DNA of 64,000 bases from Pseudomonadota bacterium (GTDB lineage: Bacteria > Pseudomonadota > Gammaproteobacteria > Steroidobacterales > Steroidobacteraceae): contig JAFAEQ010000033.1 in the NCBI GenBank assembly GCA_023423935.1, forward strand, positions 167,255-231,254, read 5' to 3'. The stretch's first letter is position 1. Each line of letters starts with the position of its first letter. Shown piece after piece: positions 59,242-64,000 of the stretch. A model generated the notes under the pieces. It was not told where the DNA came from, ran no database searches, and saw only the letters and a program-made list of their open reading frames with translations. The position numbers and the translations under genes are program-made.

Positions 59242-59794
59242 CGGCATTACTCTCATCTACGGGCTCGCCGAACATCTTGCGGCGTAGCAGATGGCGCGCA
59301 CGGTACAGGCGGGTCAGCACCGCAGGCACGCTGATCTCGAGCTGATTGGCAATCTCCTCGGTCGTGTAGCCGAACAGCACCTGCAGTACCAGCGGCTCGC
59401 GATAGTTCGTCTCGAGCTGCATCAGTGCAGCCCGCATTTCATCGACCTGGGAGCTGTCGTTCATTGCGAGCTGCTGACTTTCTGCCTCGACGATCGAGTC
59501 CAGATCCACGGTCTCGAGCCGCTTGCGCTCGAACGTTCGCGCGAGCTCGCGCCGCGCAATCGTGAGCAGCCAGGCTCGTGCGGACTTCTCGTCGCTGAGT
59601 GATCCGATCGAACGCCATGCACGCAGCCACGTCTCCTGCATCACGTCCTCGGCCAGCGACCGATTACGGCACAACCAGAACAGGAACCGGTACAGATCCG
59701 CCTTGTAAGGCAGACACAAGCGCTCGAACCGACCCCGATCGGCGCCGGGTTCGACAGCTTGCATCTCGATAGACCGGTCGGACGGGTGAGACAT
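59228..59794 (-). CDS. ECF-type RNA polymerase sigma factor
   Basis: A 188-residue sigma-70 family ECF factor. Region 2 has LYRFLFWLCRNRSLAEDVMQETWLRAWRSIGSL with the usual DxxQETWLRAW; region 4 has REPLVLQVLFGYTTEEIANQLEISVPAVLTRLYRARHLLRRK, a helix-turn-helix for the -35 box. Start ATG 59794 (MSHPSDRS) is preferred, ATG 59764 is the alternative; the frame up to 59905 is too long for the family. Its position next to bufB and the matching boxes in the bufA/doxX intergenic region suggest it controls the bufferin genes. Confidence 0.88.
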   Translation of the reverse strand: MSHPSDRSIEMQAVEPGADRGRFERLCLPYKADLYRFLFWLCRNRSLAEDVMQETWLRAWRSIGSLSDEKSARAWLLTIARRELARTFERKRLETVDLDSIVEAESQQLAMNDSSQVDEMRAALMQLETNYREPLVLQVLFGYTTEEIANQLEISVPAVLTRLYRARHLLRRKMFGEPVDESNADELP

Positions 59795-60001
59795 TACACA
59801 GAAGGACAGCCGCACTGGTCGCGCAGTGTAGACGAACTGCCCGGCCGGACGCGCTGTCCAGATTGCGCACGAATCGATGACCAGAAGCGAGAATTCCCGC
59901 GCCACAACTGCCGAACCAGTTGCCGATCTCTATCAAGAAAGTGCGCGAAAGCGCAGAGGCTGGCGAAGGACCGTGGTTCGCCGCTGTGGCGAGCGCTTCG
60001 C

Positions 60002-60406
60002 CTACTGTTCGCGTCGTGGAAGAACGAAAACCCGGCGAGCGTCGGGATCTTCGAGCTGCTCCTTCGAATAGCACGAGGCCAACGCTCCGTCGCGATGATC
60101 CAGCAGATCGGGCCGGCGTTCGATCATCGAGTCGAAGCTCTCATTGCGTGGCGAGCGCAATGTCATTTCCTCATTCAGCAGCACGAGATACGCCCAGGTC
60201 ATGGTCTCGTGATACTTCGCCGCTGCGCCCACGGCCCGCACATAGTTCGCAAGGTCGCTGCGGAAACGCGCGGCTCCTTGTGGGAAGCCATCGCGCTGCA
60301 GATAGCGCCATGCGAGCGAGAGATGCTGGCGGTGCGAGAACTGCTCGGGCGGCAGGGTGCACGCCTGGAATTGAGCGACGATGTCATCCTCATCGGTCGA
60401 AGCCAC
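60002..60406 (-). CDS. Conserved hypothetical protein, all-helical
   Basis: A 134-residue protein from GTG 60406, preceded by GAGGG about 9 nt away; the frame reaches 60508 but the extra N-terminal 34 codons do not look like protein. Conserved-looking blocks are FSHRQHLSLAWRYLQRDG, RFRSDLANYVRAVGAAAKYHETMTWAYLVLLNEEM and MIERRPDLLDHRDGALASCYS. These match a family I have seen only as 'hypothetical protein'. No signal peptide, TM or catalytic motif is visible. It lies alone upstream of the sigma gene. Confidence 0.65.
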   Translation of the reverse strand: MASTDEDDIVAQFQACTLPPEQFSHRQHLSLAWRYLQRDGFPQGAARFRSDLANYVRAVGAAAKYHETMTWAYLVLLNEEMTLRSPRNESFDSMIERRPDLLDHRDGALASCYSKEQLEDPDARRVFVLPRREQ

Positions 60407-60601
60407 GATCCTGCCCTCGCCTGGACTCGATCTGTATCCGCAACGGTATTCTGCCTGGGTCGCCCTGACCGGGTCGCCGAAAATATTCCCAGGACCGGCA
60501 CGCTTCACAGTCGATGGATGAGCCAGGCCTCGGCAGGGAGTGTCGCCCGATCTCGAGTTTGTGCCCCGTGAACCCCGTGTTCCCCGCGGGAATCCCGGTT
60601 C

Positions 60602-62839
60602 TTATCGCTTCACGCCACGCAACGCGCGAGCAAAGCTGTCGGCACACATGGGCTCGGCGAAGTAATAACCCTGCAGCTCATCGCACCCGTTCTCCCGCAG
60701 GAATTCGAGCTGCTGTTCGTTCTCCACGCCTTCCGCGACGACCCGCAAGCCCAGGTTGTGTCCGAGCGCAATGATCGTGCGCACGATCGTGGCATCGTCG
60801 GCATCGGTGACGATGTCCTGCACGAACGAACGGTCGACCTTCAATCGATCGACAGGCAGCCGCTTGAGGTAGCTGAGGCTCGAATAGCCCGTGCCGAAGT
60901 CATCGAGCGCGATCTGCACGCCGAGCTCCCGAAGCTGGCCCAGTGCGGCAATGAACTGTTCGGCATCGTGCATCACGGCGCTCTCGGTGAGCTCGATCTC
61001 CAGATAGCGCGCCTCGAGTCCTGTGTCGTCGAGCACGTCGGCGACCGTCTGCACGAAATTTTCCTGACGGAACTGTCGCGCCGAGACATTTACCGAGATG
61101 ACGAAGGGCTCGATGTCCGCATCCTGCCACGCCTTGTTCTGCGCACAGGCCGTTTGCAGTACCCATTTGCCGATCGGCGCGATCAGACCGATCTCTTCGG
61201 CGACAGGCACAAAGCGCGAGGGCGGTATGACCTCGTTTTCGGAGGTCTCCCAGCGGATGAGCGCTTCGACGCCCACGACGCGGCGCGTCTGCATATCTAC
61301 GCGCGGTTGATAGTGCAGCTCGAACTGCTGACGTTCGAGTGCGCGGCGCAGTTTGTTCTCCAGTTCCAGTCGTTGCGTGATCAGCTCATTGAGCTCGGCC
61401 GTGAAGAACTGGAAATTGTTGCGTCCCTTCTCCTTGGCACGGTACATCGCGGTGTCCGCATGCTTCAGCAGCATCTGGGCGTTATCGCCATCGTCCGGAT
61501 ACAAGGCGACGCCCATGCTGCAGGTCACGTTGAATTCACCCTGGCTGATCGTCCAGGGCTGGGCGATATCGCAGAGCATGCGCTCGAGCACGACTGCCAC
61601 CGAATCGGGATCGCGCTGTCCGCCGATCAGCAGGACGAATTCGTCGCCGCCGAGCCGCGCAACGGTGTCGCTTTCGCGCACGCCCGCCTTGAGGCGCTCC
61701 GCCATCGCGCGCAGCAACTCATCGCCCACATGATGACCGAGGCTGTCGTTGATGTACTTGAAGCGATCGAGATCGACGAACACGACCGCAAGCCTCGTGC
61801 CGTAGTTCGAGGCGGCAAGGATCATCTGCTGCAGACGATCGTTCAGGAGCGAGCGATTGGCGAGACCCGTGAGCGTGTCGTAGTTGGCCTGCTGTTCGAT
61901 GCGCGCCTGATACAGCTTGCGCTCGGTGATGTCTTCGACCGTGCCTTCGTAACACACCACCTGGCCATCGGGATTGTGGACCGCGCGCGCATTCTCCGAG
62001 ATCCAGATGATCTCGCCGTCGCGACGGTAGATACGAGCTTCGAAGTTCGCCACGACGCCGCGACCCTTGATGAGCTGCATGAACTCGTCGCGTCGTGAAG
62101 GATCGACATAGAGCTGGCGGCGGATGTCCTTCACGTGGGCGATCAGCTGCGAGGGCGACTCGAAGCCGTAGATGCGGGCGAGCGCCGGATTGGCATCCAG
62201 GAACTGTCCGTCGAGCGTCGTGCGAAAGATACCTTCGATGGCGTTCTCGAACAGGTTGTAGTAGCGGCGCTCGGCCTCGCGCAGCGCCTGCAGCGATTCC
62301 TTGCGTTCCGTGATGTCCTGGACGATACCTTCGATTGCGATCAGTTGACCGTGCGCGTCGTAGACACCGGCGCCGCGCTCCCAGGCCCAGCGGATCTCGC
62401 CGTTCGCATGGAGGATGCGGTACTCGATATCGAATCGCTGGCGCAGTTCGAGACCGCGCGTAATGTCTGCGCGAACGCGCGCGCGATCGTCCGGATGCGT
62501 AATGGATTCGTATGAGACACGGTTGTCGAGCAGCAGATCGTCCGCGTCATAGCCTGTCAGCCGCCGGCAACCTTCGCTGATGAACTCCATCGCCCAGCTG
62601 CCATCGCCGCGACAGCGATAGATCATTCCATCCAGATTGCGCAGCAGGGTGCGCAGCATGCGGGCCGTATCGCCCGCGATCAGCGTCGACTCCCCGGCGC
62701 TGTGCGAATTGCTGGTCTGCGCGAGCAGATCCATCAGAAACCGACCGGAGGCCTCCACGGCCGATTCCGAAGTGCCTGTCCCTGTGACGGTCTGTCCGTG
62801 ACCTGCGTCGAGCGAACTGAGTTGAGCTGATGACTTCAT
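60602..62839 (-). CDS. PAS-PAS-GGDEF-EAL protein (c-di-GMP turnover)
   Basis: A 745-residue cytoplasmic signalling protein with no TM. Two PAS domains with PAC tails (about 65-185, ending GIVQDITERKES; about 190-310, ending GTVEDITERKLY) precede a GGDEF domain (about 320-475; RLGGDEFVLLI intact, DLDRFKYINDSLGHHVGDELL) and an EAL domain (about 490-745; VVGVEALIRW, NVSARQF, ELTESAVM, ALDDFGTGYSSLSYLKRLPVDRLKVD). Catalytic motifs of both cyclase and phosphodiesterase look intact, so it could make or degrade c-di-GMP depending on the PAS input. The N-terminal 60 residues are Ser/Thr-rich. It is the third c-di-GMP/receiver-linked protein in this window. Confidence 0.93.
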   Translation of the reverse strand: MKSSAQLSSLDAGHGQTVTGTGTSESAVEASGRFLMDLLAQTSNSHSAGESTLIAGDTARMLRTLLRNLDGMIYRCRGDGSWAMEFISEGCRRLTGYDADDLLLDNRVSYESITHPDDRARVRADITRGLELRQRFDIEYRILHANGEIRWAWERGAGVYDAHGQLIAIEGIVQDITERKESLQALREAERRYYNLFENAIEGIFRTTLDGQFLDANPALARIYGFESPSQLIAHVKDIRRQLYVDPSRRDEFMQLIKGRGVVANFEARIYRRDGEIIWISENARAVHNPDGQVVCYEGTVEDITERKLYQARIEQQANYDTLTGLANRSLLNDRLQQMILAASNYGTRLAVVFVDLDRFKYINDSLGHHVGDELLRAMAERLKAGVRESDTVARLGGDEFVLLIGGQRDPDSVAVVLERMLCDIAQPWTISQGEFNVTCSMGVALYPDDGDNAQMLLKHADTAMYRAKEKGRNNFQFFTAELNELITQRLELENKLRRALERQQFELHYQPRVDMQTRRVVGVEALIRWETSENEVIPPSRFVPVAEEIGLIAPIGKWVLQTACAQNKAWQDADIEPFVISVNVSARQFRQENFVQTVADVLDDTGLEARYLEIELTESAVMHDAEQFIAALGQLRELGVQIALDDFGTGYSSLSYLKRLPVDRLKVDRSFVQDIVTDADDATIVRTIIALGHNLGLRVVAEGVENEQQLEFLRENGCDELQGYYFAEPMCADSFARALRGVKR

Positions 62840-63045
62840 CCGGCGATGGGCTTCGCGCTACTACAGCTGGAGAGGCGGCTTGATATCAGCGCCGTGCGTT
62901 TCGGCGGCGGGCACTGATCACAGATTTACCCCATAGCACCAGGCAAGCTGAAAACTTTGCCTGGAACGTGAATTGACTGCGCCGGCGCACAAGCGCGGGG
63001 CGCAGGCTGCGCCATGACGACGCAGGTGTTGCGAGTACCGAGCGA

Positions 63046-63660
63046 TCAGGGCTTCTTGTACGCCTGCCCTTCCTTGACCACCGCAACCACGTTCCGCAGA
63101 CGCGTCACATCCTCGAGCGGATTGCCCTTCACGGCGATCACGTCGCCATACCGCCCGACCTCGATCGCGCCCACACGATCGCTCCAGTTCATGTACTTCG
63201 CCGCGACCGATGTGGCGGACTTGATCGCCTCCATCGGCGTCATCCCACGTTGAACCATGATGGGAAACTGACGCGCATTGAAACCATGCGGGTAGACGCC
63301 CGCATCGGTGCCATAGACGATCGGGACACCGGCTGCATGTGCGCGAGTGAATCCCTGCCGCTGCGCTTCCGTGGTTTCGAAGTTCTTGCGCAGGAACTCC
63401 TCGGGCCAGTGTTGCCGGCGACCTTCGGTGTCGATGTAATCGCCGTTGTAGACGTCCATCGACAGCGCGACATCGCGAGCCTTCGCAAGCGCGATGCCTT
63501 CGTCATCGATCAACGATGCATGCTCGATGGTATCGACGCCCGCGAGAATTGCTTCCTTGATCGAGCGTGCACCGTGCGCATGGGCGGCAACACGCTTTCC
63601 GGCAGCGTGAGCCACCTCGACGACGGCGCGAATTTCATCAGGCGTCATCTCCGGCTCACC
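63046..63660 (-). pseudogene. Amidohydrolase, C-terminal fragment cut by an IS
   Basis: About 204 codons encode the last half of an imidazolonepropionase/prolidase-type metal-dependent amidohydrolase: VAAHAHGARSIKEAILAGVDTIEHASLID (His ligands), IVYGTDAGVYPHG (Asp ligand), and IEVGRYGDVIAVKGNPLEDVTRLRNVVAVVKEG as the closing beta-sandwich strands. The frame runs upstream in a sensible way to 63661 and meets a TAG belonging to the insertion sequence. The N-terminal half, with the HxH motif, should lie beyond the IS outside the window. The internal Met at 63648 is not a credible start. Confidence 0.8.
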
Positions 63661-64000
63661 CCACTACTGTCCGGGGAAAATTCATGCGAACAGGACAGTT
63701 TGTTGTGCATGGAAGCGGGATCTTTGTTCTCGCCAGCGCCGGTGTCGATGCAGTTCGAGATCAGGACGTGTGAAAAGCGTGGAACGTAGCTCGCTTAGGA
63801 TTATCCACAGACTCTTCTTCAAGGCATGTTGGGTAGCGTGCAGCGCTACCATCAGGTAGGCGATCAAGGCGGGGAGGATCTGGATGCGTACAGCGTTCTC
63901 GCTCTTGCCCAAGAAGCGCTTGATACGCAGGTGCTGTTTGATCCACTTGAAGAACAGCTCGATCTGCCAGCGCGCGCGATAGCGCTCGGCAATGCTCAGG
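63661..64000 (-). mobile_element. IS4-family insertion sequence, one end (continues past window)
   Basis: The element ends near 63661-63666 at the sequence 'actactgtccggggaaaattc', which begins the presumed terminal inverted repeat, and covers the rest of the window. It interrupts the amidohydrolase gene. The other end and the target duplication are outside. Confidence 0.75.
63682..64000 (-). CDS. IS4-family transposase, C-terminal part (5' end outside window)
   Basis: The last 105 or so codons of a DDE transposase. It contains YRARWQIELFFKWIKQHLRIKRFLG, the Y-(2)-R-(3)-E-(6)-K signature of the IS4 family with the catalytic Glu, followed by SENAVRIQI. The tail is a basic C terminus ending near RSRFHAQQTVLFA. 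It runs off the right edge; the two Asp of the DDE triad would be upstream, outside the window. Confidence 0.85.
   Translation of the reverse strand, partial: LSIAERYRARWQIELFFKWIKQHLRIKRFLGKSENAVRIQILPALIAYLMVALHATQHALKKSLWIILSELRSTLFTRPDLELHRHRRWREQRSRFHAQQTVLFA

Noticed and set aside
59786..59806. Autoregulatory ECF promoter before the sigma gene, because 'tgtaatgtctca' occurs there
   Set aside because: The two boxes are directly adjacent instead of 18 nt apart and overlap the start codon.

Overview
This window looks like a chromosomal segment of a free-living, high-GC Gram-negative gammaproteobacterium. The best guess is the Xanthomonadales/Nevskiales/Steroidobacter neighbourhood. The evidence is an N-acetylornithine-type carbamoyltransferase tail beside argB and argH, polA close to engB, the engB / cytochrome c4 / dsbA order, and many envelope genes (lipoproteins, TonB-like proteins, alpha-2-macroglobulin with PBP1C, DsbA). 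The genus is inference. No rRNA, tRNA, CRISPR array or prophage was seen. The only mobile element is the end of an IS4-type insertion sequence at the right edge.

Layout. 0-3 kb: arginine biosynthesis (argF'-like, argB, argH) and a hotdog thioesterase. 3.2-12.8 kb: lptM-polA, a small outer-membrane barrel, a candidate small RNA with a strong terminator, engB, cytochrome c4, a lipoprotein DsbA, CorA, a NYN-domain protein and an EEP-fold hydrolase. 13.3-28.1 kb: a signal-transduction island. It begins with a four-gene operon (membrane CheA-like Hpt/ATPase kinase, CheY-like receiver, CheX-like phosphatase, and a receiver-TM-repeat-TonB protein). It continues with an ADP/ATP-translocase-like carrier, a REC-PAS-PAS-GAF-HD-GYP protein, a single-domain receiver with oligopeptidase B, and a second receiver-TM-repeat-TonB paralogue. 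28.4-30.9 kb: MATE exporter, bioD-like gene, VOC protein. 31.3-40.4 kb: glycogen/maltodextrin block glgP-glgB-glgX-malQ on the minus strand. 40.9-50.8 kb: a lipoprotein, a giant alpha-2-macroglobulin and pbpC, the last two separated by a four-unit tandem repeat. 51-54.5 kb: a small Cys-containing membrane protein, a DUF899 protein, a divergent regulator, a beta-propeller protein and riboflavin synthase. 55-59.8 kb: glpK, then a bufferin-type metallophore locus (DoxX, BufA2-like peptide, DUF692/BufB enzyme) facing an ECF sigma/anti-sigma pair. 60-64 kb: a small conserved protein, a PAS-GGDEF-EAL protein, and an amidohydrolase cut by the IS.

Two systems stand out. The first is the chemosensory-like operon ending in a receiver-TonB fusion, with a paralogue 7 kb away whose receiver is degenerate. 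This suggests a phospho-signal acting on a TonB-type envelope protein, an arrangement I do not recognise as a described system. The second is the bufferin locus. Its two divergent promoters carry matching ECF-style boxes (TGWAAT, 18 nt, GTCTCATGC), and no DUF2063 partner gene is in view.

The gaps between genes are unusually rich in several families of short repeats: CTAG-rich, GTGATGA-type, CCCCGTGGAG-type, TCATTACTCATTGC-type, palindromes, and a tandem array of about 180 bp units. One unit of that array supplies the 5' end of pbpC.
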